Below the pieces are notes generated by a model, which was not told where the DNA came from, did no database searches, and saw only the letters and a program-made list of their open reading frames with translations. A DNA stretch of 64,000 nt from Ustilaginoidea virens. Taxonomy: Eukaryota > Ascomycota > Sordariomycetes > Hypocreales > Clavicipitaceae. A program made the translations under genes and the position numbers. Positions 22,169 through 32,347 of this stretch are shown in pieces. The first letter of the stretch is position 1; each line of letters begins with the position of its first letter. The stretch spans positions 6,200,001 to 6,264,000 of the forward strand of contig NC_057316.1 of the NCBI RefSeq assembly GCF_000687475.1, written 5' to 3'.

Positions 22169-23933
22169 GGTTTGCTTATTATAAAAGACGGCAGCATTAG
22201 AAGCTAAAGATAAGAAGCCTTCACTAGAAATCAGGTCTTTTAGCCGGTGTTGCCATTCGCGGGGTGCTTGTTTTAGCCCGTATAGGGCCTTCTTTAGTAA
22301 AATAGCTTGCTTAACAGAGGGATTAAAGCCGGCTTCTTTAAGTAAAGTTAGTAGCCGTTATCGTTAAATATCAGACCAAAGCTTGCTATTAGTTAGTAAT
22401 AAGCTCTCTATAAATTCAAGGAATCCGTCAGGAATATCCATATAAATAGTCTCAGAAAGTTCGCTATTTAGGAAGGCGCCTATAAAGTCGATTTGCTCTA
22501 TTTCCTAATTATTACTAGCTGCTAAAGCTAGTATAACCCTCCAGGTGGGTGGAATAGAGGTAGAGGCATAGGTATGCTGAAAGTCCTTTCCTTCAACTTG
22601 CATAAAGCCTTTGACAACTAATCTAGCCTTATATTTTATAGACTGATTATTAGCATCCTTTTTAACCCGAAAAACAGGTCTATTGCGTATAATTTTCCTG
22701 TCAATAGGAACGCTAGACTTAGGAATAAATTGGAAGACTTTAGTATCTAAAAGCTGCTCAAATTCCTTAAATAATGCCTTTATCTAAAGGTCTTTTTCAG
22801 GACTTCGTAGCACATCCTTCGAGCTATTAGGCGTACCATCAGGGGCCTTTTTAGCTAGCTTACGCTTAGCTGCATAGTAGGAATCCCATATTAGGTGGTA
22901 TAGATCCTGATTAGGGAATAAGTCGGTAGGGCTAGTAGGGTTGGTAGGGCTAGCAGGTATAGCAGGGCCAGCAGGGCCAGTAGGGCCAGTAGGGCCGGCA
23001 AGGTCGGCAGAAGTAAGGCTAGTAAGAATATCTATAAGATCATCCTTTGCAGTAGCCGGGAACTGTAGTATAGTACCTTCTGACTTAGGAAGGTAATCCA
23101 CGGTGGCATTAGTGTTAGTAATATCATCCGGGGTAGCATTAGTATTAGTAACGCTAGTAAAATTAATAGGGTCCGGCATGCTTTCCAGGTCATCCGGTAT
23201 AACATTAGTATTAGTAATATTAGTAAGGTTAGTAGGGTTAGTAGGGTCAGGAATGCTTTCTAGGTCATCCAGTAAAATAGCAGGTTCTCTGCTAGATACC
23301 CCCTCTAAACCTGTATTTTGCCCTCTGTGAAAGTCTCCTTTTAGGCCACTAGAAATAGGGCCTATACCTTCATTTTGATGGATAAAGGTAATAAAAGTCG
23401 TTTTAGTAACAACCTTCTTCTTTAGAAGGTACACTAGGTAGGTATTATTACCTAGAGTGGTAAGGAGCCTACCAGGCTCGGTACGGGGCGCTAATTTGCG
23501 GCTTTTTACACGCTTTTCGTGTGGTATAAGCACTTCAATAGCTGCTCCAATAGCCCTAAAGTTAATAAGGTCAGGGTAGTGCTCCGGTGTTATCTGGTCG
23601 TAATCCTTTAGTAGCTCCTGATAGGGGCTAGAAGGTCTGTTAGTAACAGCTGTTATATTTACTAGCATAATAACGCCAGTAATTACAGCAGACCAGAGGT
23701 TAGATGGTAGCCTTGACCAGGCCATAGTAGCACGTAGCCTATCAGCTATAACCCTAATGGAGCGCTTAGCTAGGCCGTTTTGTTCGTAAATATAGGGGCA
23801 AGAGGTATTAAAAGCTATACCCTGTTCAATAAGCCAATTACTAAGCATTTTGTTGATTTCATTTCCACCATCATAGTGGAATTCAACAGGCGTTTTACCA
23901 TATCTGACCTATAGGCTCTGTATAAAGCTCTGT

Positions 23934-24501
23934 TGTCAAGGATTCGGGCTACGCCCGTATCATGCTAAGGACAAGCTTGCGCGCAGCATAGTGCCAAGGG
24001 GATATAGGTGTCAATTGTACCAAGTGTGGTAACTTGGTACAATACGTACTCTTTTGTCTGGTCTAACGGTCAGACAGAAGATTAGGTTTTTACCTGGCGA
24101 TGTGCGCAGACACCCGCTTAGGGCCTAATTGGGCCACTTCGTTACATTTGTACCAAGTTACCCAAGGTCACAGGTTCGAGTCCCGTATGTGGTGCGTGCA
24201 GCGGGCTCCTTACCTGGGCTTACAGAGGATGGGACTGGCCTCTGGGGGGTGCGTGGTATCAGATGGCCGGCTGCGGAGAGGGGAGCTATGTCAAGGATTC
24301 GGGCTACGCCCGTATCATGCTAAGGACAAGCTTGCGCGCAGCATAGTGCCAAGGGGATATAGGTGTCAATTGTACCAAGTGTGGTAACTTGGTACAATAC
24401 GTACTCTTTTGTCTGGTCTAACGGTCAGACAGAAGATTAGGTTTTTACCTGGCGATGTGCGCAGACACCCGCTTAGGGCCTAATTGGGCCACTTCGTTAC
24501 A
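23934..24501 (+). mobile_element. TRIM-1: miniature LTR retrotransposon
   Basis: 568 bp: two 213-bp LTRs (23934-24146, 24289-24501) identical by eye, around only 142 bp. Duplication TCTGT (23929-23933, 24502-24506) in the integrase gene of Copia-4. LTRs run TGTCAAGGATTC to TTCGTTACA. A purine-rich tract (GGAGAGGGGAGC) precedes the right LTR, which sets the orientation as plus. No coding capacity. Each LTR can form a 12-bp hairpin (24014-24025 with 24032-24043). Its first 24 bases match the Gypsy LTR at 21 positions. The intact, identical LTRs suggest recent movement. Confidence 0.9.
24147..24288 (+). other. TRIM-1 internal domain with tRNA-like 3' half
   Basis: 142 bp. Includes a sequence resembling the T-arm and acceptor 3' strand of a tRNA (GGTTCGAGTCC fits a pol III B box; flanking ACAGG/CCCGT nearly pair). 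TRIM-2 has the same segment with GGTTCGAATCC. There is no matching 5' half, so it is not a tRNA gene. It also does not sit where a primer site should be in either orientation. Confidence 0.6.
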
Positions 24502-26746
24502 TCTGTAATGCTTTAAAAACAATAGTGCCTTCCCTATTAGGCAGCAAGTAAAGCCAGCGGAATCGGGATTTTCTGTCCACTAATATAAGGGCAATAGGTC
24601 GTTTGTTATATGGCATAGGTGATATAGCAAAAGTATCACCTTCTATAATATCCAGGCATTTAGCTGGATTAGGTATCGCATCCTTAGAAGGTCTTCTAAC
24701 CTTCTTAGCCTGGATATAGGCTAGGCAGCGAAAATCAGCATCTTTAACCTTATTAAGGTTAGGCAGACTAGGGGTATTAGCATAGGTCTTTTTAAGTAGC
24801 TGAATACCTATATGCCCTAGCCGTACATGCTAAATGCCGGCTAATTGTAATAGCTTCTGATATTCTGCATCAGCTGCTATAGGGGCAGGAGTAGGGCTAA
24901 TAGCCACTACAGGGTCTTCGCTAGTCATAATAGCGGGAGAGTTGGTAGTAGGGCTAGTAGCCTCTACAGGTTCCTTACTAGTTGCAGTAGTAGGAACGGG
25001 GGTAATAGTGGTATCCTTAGGATCACTATAATCAGCAGGGTTAGTAGGACTGGGGACCTCTACTGTTATACTATTAGTAACAGTGTAATGGCTGCAAGGT
25101 TAATGCAGCAGTGGTATGTCTATTCCTTTCTGTAGAAGGAAAAAGCCGTATTTATTAAAGTTAAAAATGCCGATGCATTTACGGCTTGCTGACTAAAGCT
25201 GATTTTTAATTAGTACCCCTTTAGCGGCATAGTGCTTTACACCGCTAATGATGTTAATATCCAAGGTAGGAATATATAGTGCATTCTTGAGCTCTATAAT
25301 ACCCCATTTGGTGGGATTAACGCCCTATAGCATAGTGAATCGTGCTATGCCCTAACCAGTAGGGGAAATAGGGCTACTACTAGTAGTAATAATAGGCTTA
25401 TTATCCTTCTTAAAGTGGTGAAAAGTGGTGAAATGTTTCTTATTATTAACAATATGACAAGTGGAGCCTGTATCGTAAAGGAGGGCATCCTTAGGGGTCC
25501 TACCGCCTGATTTAGCACTATAGCTTATATTAGTGGATATACTGGAAGAAGAATAAGATATATTAGTATCCTGGGTATTATAGTTGCCTATAATAAAGGC
25601 CTCAACGTCTTGCTGATTGCTGCTAGAGTCCTGTTTCTTCTTCTGTTGCTGCTTCTTTTTCCTATTATTAGTAGAATTATTCTTGCTATTATTAGTAGAA
25701 GCGGTATTAGTAGACCCTTTATTCTTAGAGTCTTTGGAAGCCTTAAGCTGCTTAGGGTTATTATTAGCAGCTACTTTATTAGACCCTTTAGAACGCTATT
25801 CTTCTAGTAGGTCAACCATAAAATACTGGAGGTTAAATTTGCTGCTGTTAATAATACCCTGGGTGCTATAAGCCCTAATCATAGAGCGTTGGCGTTCCGT
25901 CCAGCGGGTAAATACCCCCTCTATAGCCCAAAGATACTGGTTAATTTGGTCGAAAGAGTCGATCTTAGAACCTAGGATTCTGAGGCGAGAAATATAGCTG
26001 TTAAATTCGCTATTAAAAGCCTCTAAAGTGCCCTTATAACCGGTAAATGTAAGGGTGTGAAAGGTAGGGTATAAGTGTGCCCGTTGTACTTCTGGTGAGT
26101 GGCAATACTGGGCTACTAGTAAAAAGTAGGCTTCCTCTGGGTCGTTATACCAGTCTATAGCCTCTGCAGCTTCTTCACCACAGCTATTCTTTAGCATTAG
26201 TAGTAGAAGTGCCTGCTTAGACTTATTAAAGTGCCTTGCTATAGAAGGGTCGTTGATAAAATTAGCTATTTTAAAGGCCCGAAGTTGTATAGTAAGGGCC
26301 TGCTTCTACTGGTCGAAATTATAGGGGCTTTTTAGCTTTTGGAACTCCTTAAAGCGGTTGGCAGTCTTAGCTAATTCCTTAATAGCCCCATTACTAATTT
26401 GGTTGGTGATAGTTGTTGGTGGCGTTGTATAAATAGGCTCTTTACCCTTATATTTTATAGGGGTAGAAGGTTGGTTAATTTCTATAACGTTAGCCTTATT
26501 ATCATTATCCTTAGTGGTAGTCGTCTTAGTGGAAGGTCTAGCTTCAGTGGCTTTAGTAGGCTTCTTATTAGTAGCCTGGTTAGCCTAGGTGTCGTTATTT
26601 TGCCTACTAATTAGGCCCTGTATACGGTCAGTTAGTATATTTATCTGGGACTTTATATCGTCTATATCCAGCTGTAGTTGTGCATTAGTATCAGCTTCAG
26701 TATTGGATTCAGGGACCTTATAAGTAGAAGACCCTGATTCTGCCAT

Positions 26747-27505
26747 AGTGGGCAAAAAAGGTTTAAAAATCCGTTGAAAAATGGTGCCGATAGTTGTAAT
26801 AATAGAGGAATAATTAGCAGAGAAATAACTAGCTAAATAGCTAGCAAAATAGTTGAATAACTAGTCGGATTGCTAGTATATATAGTGGCTAGTAGCCTAC
26901 TATAAAAATAGCCGCAGATTATAGCGGCCGGTCTCAGTATAAAAGCATAGATGCCGTAGGCGTTGTGCAAGTCTGTATTATAGCGTTGATATTCAAGGTG
27001 CTTATATGGTGCCGTAATATAAAGGTGCCGTAAGTGCCGTAGGTGCCGTAGGTGCCGTGGGTGCTATAGGTGCCGTAATATAAAAGGTGCTGTAAATGCC
27101 GTACCAAAAGTGCTATAAGTGGGAGAGTATAACAGGTGCCGTATGATGCAGTGGGTGTCGTGCACTAGGTGCAAAGGTGTTATATAGTGGTATAGTGTGA
27201 TAGATATCACACTATAAAGTCCGTAGGTGCCGTAGGTTACTCTAAAAATAACGTAAGGTTACGCTAAAAGTGCCGTGAGGTTATGCCGTAAGTTGCCGTT
27301 AGGTACGCCGTTGATTGCCGTAGGGTAATACTGTAGGTAATAGAGGGTAAGCCAAAGGTAATAATAGGTAAGCCAAAGTTAATAAAGGTAAGCCGAAGAT
27401 ACCAAAGGATAGCTATATTAGTAGTACTAATAAGCAAAAGAGACCAAGGGGTGAATACAAAAAGGTAGGGTAAAAACAAAGAAGTAAAAACCCGGGCTCA
27501 TAACC
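26747..27505 (-). other. Copia-3/4 leader with repeats, palindrome and primer site
   Basis: Minus-strand leader between the gag ATG and the LTR at 27506. Contains GGTGCCGTA-type repeats (about 26998-27115), a perfect 12-bp inverted repeat with 2-nt spacer (27191-27216) and the primer site CCCGGGCTCATAACC complement at 27491-27505, unmutated. Confidence 0.8.
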
Positions 27506-28269
27506 TATTGCAATTTTTAAGGTTACTATAAAAGCAGAGCCTTACTAGCTAGCTAGATGGCACGAGACTTTTTGCGACCTGTGAACTAATCTTAGTATAA
27601 TATTAGATTTTTCACTAAGTCCTAAGACTATATAAGTGCTATAAAGCAGGGCAAGTGTAAAGGCAAGGCAAATATAAGATAACCAGAAAACGCAGGGAAG
27701 GTAAGAAGTTAAGAGGCATATAGTGCATTAATAGACTCGATTGTGCTACCCTTCTACTATCTAGAAAGAAGGGGGAAAGCTATCCTATATATACACGAAG
27801 GAGGGGTGGGCCTAGGCATCTAGGGAAGCCAGTAAGAGGGCTCCCCGTAATGCTCGCTATGATACGTCAGCAACCCCGCTATATCCGACTTTTCCAACCA
27901 CCCTAACCACCGCACTAGTAGTTAGTCACCGCACTAGTAACTAGCCACCACGCTAGTGACTAACCACCACACTAGTAGACTAGCCACCACGCTAGTAGGC
28001 CACCACGCTAATTTAGCAATGCCACACCACGCTAGTAGGCCGCCACCACGCTAGTAGGCAACCACGCTAATTTAGCAATGCCACACCTTTTCAATAAGGC
28101 CTACTTTACTTGATATACAGTAAATAATCCACTGAAAATCCTTAAGGTAAAAGGCAAAGGCCTAAGGTAATACTACCATAAGTCCAAGAGGCGGTATAAG
28201 GGCCAGAAGGTTAGTAGGCCAGTAGGGCATAAGGCCAGCAGCCTAGTAGGCTACTATAGGATTTTAACA
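27506..28269 (-). repeat. Copia-3 5' LTR (extra LTR within Copia-4)
   Basis: 764 bp. To its left lie a primer site, leader and gag start; to its right the gag of another copy begins mid-gene at 28270. No duplication pairs with it, so the partner LTR has been lost, most simply by recombination between Copia-3 and Copia-4. Confidence 0.82.
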
Positions 28270-28933
28270 GCTATACTTCTGGTGAGTGGCAGTACTGGGC
28301 CACTAGTAAAAGGTAGGCTTCCTCTGGGTCATTACACCAGTCTATAGCCTCTACAGCTTCTTCACCACAGCTATTTTTTAGCATTAGTAGTAGAAGTGCT
28401 TGCTCAGACTCATTAAAGTGCCTTGCTATAGAGGAGTCGTTAACAAAGTTAGCTATTTTAAAGGCCCTAAGTTGTATAGTAAGGGCCTGCTTCCACTGGT
28501 CGAAATTATAGGGGCTTTTTAGTTTTTGGGACTCTTTAAAGCGGTTGGCAGTCTTAGCTAATTCTTTAATAGCCCCATCACTAATTTAGTTGGTAATAGT
28601 TGTTGGTGGCATTATATAAATAGGCTCTTTACCCTTATATTTTATAGGGGTAGAAGGTTGGTCAATTTCCATAACGTCAGCCTCATCATCATTATCCTTA
28701 GTGGTAGTCGTCTTAGTGGAAGGTCCAGCTTCAGTGGCTTTAGTAGGCTTCTTATTAATAGCCTGGTTAGCCTAGGTGTCGTTATTTTGCCTACTAACTA
28801 GGCCCTGTATACGGTCAGTTAGTATATTCATCTGGGACTTCATATCGTCCATATCCAGCTGTAGTTGTGCATTAGTATCAGCTTCAGTATCGGATTCAGG
28901 GACCTTATAAGTAGAAGACCCTGATTCTGCCAT
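28270..28933 (-). pseudogene. Copia-4 Gag N-terminal fragment
   Basis: Minus strand from ATG 28933-28931. Encodes MAESGSSTYKVPESDTEAD and QLQLDMDDMKSQMN, then runs with a few stops to the insertion point of Copia-3 at 28270, inside the YCHSPEVQRA segment of Gag. Homologous to 26746-26080. Confidence 0.8.
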
Positions 28934-29651
28934 TGTGGGCAAAAAAGGTTTAAAAATCCGTTGAAAAATGGTGCCGATAGTTGTAAACACAGAGGAATAA
29001 CTAGCTGAATAGCTAGCAAAATAGTCGAATAACTAGCTAGATAGCCAGTAAATATAGTGGCTAGTAGCCTACTATAAAAGGTAACCGCAGAATATAGCGG
29101 TAGGTCTCAGTATAAAGGCACAGATGCCGAAGGCGTTGTGCAAGTCCGTATTATAGCATTGGTGTTTTAGGTGCTTATATAGTGCCCTAATATAAAGGTG
29201 CCGTAAGTGCCGTAGGTGCCGTAATATAAAAGGTGCCGTAAGTGCCGTACCAAAAGTGCTATAACTAGGAGAGTATAACAGGTGCCGTATAGTGCAGTAG
29301 GTATCGTGCACTAGGTGTAAAGGTGTTATACAGTGGTATAGTGTGGTAGATATCACACTATAAAATCCGTAGGTGCCGTAGGTTACGCCGAAAATAACGT
29401 AAGGTTACGCTAAAAGTGCCGTGAGGTTACGCCGTAAGTTGCTGTTAGGTACGCCGTTGATTGCCGCAGGGTAATACCGTAGGTAACAGAGGGTAAGCTA
29501 AAGGTGATAATAAGTAAGCCGAAGTTAATAAGGGTAAGCCGAAGATACCAAAGGATAGCTATATTAGTAGTACTAATAAGCAAAAGAGACTAAGGGGTAA
29601 ATACAAAAAGGTAGGGTAAAAACAAAAAAGTAAAAACCCGGGCTTATAACC
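28934..29651 (-). other. Copia-4 leader with repeats and primer site
   Basis: Untranslated leader with GTGCCGTAAGT-type repeats (about 29190-29260), an imperfect copy of the palindrome (about 29337-29362) and primer site CCCGGGCTTATAACC (29637-29651), where CAT of the tRNA match has become TAT by C-to-T change. Confidence 0.78.
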
Positions 29652-30949
29652 TATTGCAATTCTAAAGGTCACTATAAAGCAAAGCCTTACTAGCTAGCTA
29701 AATGGCATAAGACTGTCTACGACCTGTGACTTAATCTTAGTATAAATACTAGATTCTTCACTAAGTCCTAAGACTATATAAGTGCTATAAAGCGAGGCAA
29801 GTGTAAAGGCAAGGCAAATATAAGATAACTAGAATAACGCAGGGAAGGTGGAAGTTAAGAGGCATATAGTGCATTAATAGGTTTGATTGTGCTGCCCTTC
29901 TACTATCTAGAAAGAAGGGGGAAAGCTATCCTATATATATACGAAGGAGGGGTGGGCCCAGGCATCTAGGATAGCCAGTAAGAGAGCTCCCCGTAATACT
30001 CGTTACTAACCCTACTATATCCGACTAACCCCGCTATATCCGGCCACCCCAACCACCACGCTAGTGACTAACCACCACGCTAGTAACTAGCCACCACGCT
30101 AGTGACTAACCACCACACTAGTAGGCTAGCCACCACGCTAGTAGGCCGCCACCACGTTAGTAGGCCACCACTGTAACGAAGTGGCCTAAAGGGCCCTAAG
30201 CGGGTGTCTGCGCACATCGCCAGGTAAAAACCTACCCTCTTGACCATACGGCCAAAAGAGTACGTATTGTACCAAGTTACCATACTTGGTACAATTGACA
30301 CCTATATCCCCTTGGCACTATGCTGCGCGCATACTTGAGCTTGCCCTTAGCATGATACGGGCGTAGCCCGAATCCTTAATATAGCTCCCCTCTCCGCAGC
30401 CGGCCATATGATACCACGCACCCCCCAGAGGCTAGTAGCATGTCCTCTGTAAGCCCAGATAAGGAGCCCGCTGCACGCACCACATACGGGATTCGAACCT
30501 GTGACCTTGGGCAACTTGGTACAAATGTAACGAAGTGGCCCAAAGGGCCCTAAGCGGGTGTCTGCGCACATCGCCAGGTAAAAACCTACCCTCTTGACCA
30601 TACGGCCAAAAGAGTACGTATTGTACCAAGTTACCATACTTGGTACAATTGACACCTATATCCCCTTGGCACTATGCTGCGCGCATACTTAAGCTTGCCC
30701 TTAGCATGATACGGGCGTAGCCCGAATCCTTGACAACCACGCTAATTTAGCAATGCCACACCTTTTTTTAACAAGGCCTACCTTACTTGATATACAGTAA
30801 TAATCCACTGAAAATCCTTAAGGTAAAAGGCAAAGGCCTAAGGTTGGTAAGACTACCATAAGTCTAAGAGACGGTATAAGGGCCAGAAGGTTAGTAAGCC
30901 AGTAGGGCATTAGGCCAGCAGCCTAGTAGGCTACTATAGGATTTTAACA
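29652..30949 (-). repeat. Copia-4 5' LTR, split by TRIM-2
   Basis: Reverse-orientation LTR ending GGATTTTAACA at 30949 and followed by the duplication TAAGC. TRIM-2 occupies 30172-30735 within its minisatellite. Confidence 0.85.
30172..30735 (-). mobile_element. TRIM-2: second miniature LTR retrotransposon
   Basis: 564 bp, reverse orientation. LTRs 30172-30381 and 30526-30735 differ at four positions, all C/T or G/A; internal domain 30382-30525. Duplication ACCAC (30167-30171, 30736-30740). Same family as TRIM-1, with the 12-bp LTR hairpin and tRNA-like segment conserved but a diverged stretch between them. Open frames inside are translations of the LTRs. Confidence 0.9.
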
Positions 30950-30954
30950 TAAGC

Positions 30955-31451
30955 ACACCCAAAGAACTAAGTGGAGAGAACCTAAAGCTATAACGCCCCC
31001 GACGTAATATATATACCTAAGTGGAGCAGCTTGCAGCAGGATTATAGTAGATAGAGGCGCAGATACAGACTAATGCATAGCACCTTGCTGCTATTACCGC
31101 CTTGCTATAGACCTTTCTCGCGAACTAGTTAAATAGCTCTTAAAATGCCACCTAACCGGCTCTAGTCGTACAATAGAATGCCCCCCTCCCTACTGCTTAG
31201 GATACCCAGCTAAAGCGTAAGCCGATCCCGATAGGGGACCCCTTTAATAGCAAAAAGGCTATATTTATAGCCTAGCGGACCTTTATACAATATAAGCTTG
31301 AGGTCGATAGGGAGTTTATTAGAGATAAAAAGACCTAATAGATATTTATCTTCTAGAACCTTTCGTCTATAGTCTAATTATAGGTTGCGGCCTTCTTTAA
31401 GAATAGTGCGGCTTGCGATTATAATATAATAAGGTTCTTCGAATACCTCTA
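30955..31451 (+). pseudogene. Gypsy G2 leader and gag start
   Basis: Continues G2 after Copia-4. Matches 5850-6189 joined to 11907-12050, and contains the uninterrupted Copia-1 target (31301-31305). Breaks at 31451 where Copia-5 begins. Confidence 0.75.
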
Positions 31452-32226
31452 TATTGCAATTCTCAAGGTCACTATAAAAGCAGAGCCTTACTAGCTAGCT
31501 AGATAGCACGAGACTGTCTGCGACCTATAAACTAATCTTAGTATAATACTAGATTTTTCATTAAGTCCTAAGACTATATAAGTGCTATAAAGCAGAGCAA
31601 GTATAAAGGCAAGGCAAATATAAGATAACTAGAAAACGCAGGGAAGGTAAGAAGTTAAGAGGCATATAGTGCATTAATAGACTCGATTGTGCTGCCCTTC
31701 TACTATCTAGAAAGAAGGGGGAAAGCTATTCTATATATACACGAAGGAGGGGTGGGCCTAGGCATCCAAGGTAGCCAGTAAGAAAGCTCCCCGTAATACT
31801 CACTTGCCACGTATATAATACGTCAGCAGCCCCGCTATATCCGGCCTTTCCAACCACCCTAACCACCGCACTAGTAATTAGCCATTACGCTAGTAGACTA
31901 ACCACCACGCTAGTATACTAGCCACCACACTAGTGGACTAGCCACCACGCTAGTGACTAACTACCATACTAGTGGACTAGCCACCACACTAGTATGCCGC
32001 CACCACGCTAATAGGCTACCACGCTAATTTAGCAATGCCACACCTTTTTAATAAGGCCTAACTTACTTGATATACAGTAAATAATCCACTGAAAATCCTT
32101 AAGGTAAAAGGCAAAGGCCTAAGGTAAGACTACCATAAGTCCAAGAGGCGGTATAAAGGCCAGAAGGTTAGTAGGCTAGTAGGGCATAAGGCCAGCAGCC
32201 TAGTAGGCTACTATAGGATTTTAATA
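31452..32226 (-). repeat. Copia-5 left LTR (3' side)
   Basis: 775 bp, ending GGATTTTAATA (terminal CA changed to TA). Followed by the polypurine tract complement. Confidence 0.83.
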
Positions 32227-32347
32227 CCCCCTCTGATTAGCTACTATAGTAGCAAGCTAATCGTGTTAAGGATAGGGAAAGAAAATGCAGTAAAAAGTGC
32301 TAAGGAAAAATATAGGAAAAACCTTAGTAAAAATATGTTAATATAAG

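Larger units (their letters stand above)
21495..26746 (-). pseudogene. Copia-4/Copia-3 Gag-Pol pseudogene
   Basis: Minus-strand polyprotein from ATG 26746-26744 leftwards, joined across Copia-2 to the RNase H at 13587-14240. Recognisable in order: Gag (26746-25620; open piece 26197-25796), protease region (about 25490, aspartate codon preserved), linker, integrase (24900-23000; open piece 23848-22784 with LSNWLIEQGI and RVIADRLRATMAW, the distal integrase core) and reverse transcriptase (22780-21600). TAA/TAG stops punctuate the frame. It is cut by a solo LTR and by TRIM-1, each with its own duplication. Because an additional 5' LTR lies at 27506, part of this gene may come from Copia-3; the crossover point cannot be placed by eye. 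Confidence 0.82.
12734..30949 (-). mobile_element. Copia-4: minus-strand Copia element hosting five guests
   Basis: Bounded by TAAGC duplications. 3' LTR 12734-13462; 5' LTR 29652-30949 (split by a TRIM). Guests: Copia-2 (14241-21489), a solo LTR (21830-22168), TRIM-1 (23934-24501), an extra Copia LTR (27506-28269) and TRIM-2 (30172-30735). The extra LTR, with its own primer site and leader to its left, shows that a second element (Copia-3) landed in the gag gene and then recombined with Copia-4, so the internal region is a chimera of the two. Confidence 0.82.

Noticed and set aside
24160..24195. A functional tRNA gene in the TRIM
   Set aside because: Only T-arm and acceptor-like 3' parts are present; no D arm, anticodon arm or A box in the right place.
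24100..24387. 95-codon frame in TRIM-1 and the matching frames at 30080-30655
   Set aside because: They span LTR and tRNA-like DNA and differ between the two TRIM copies; consistent with chance.
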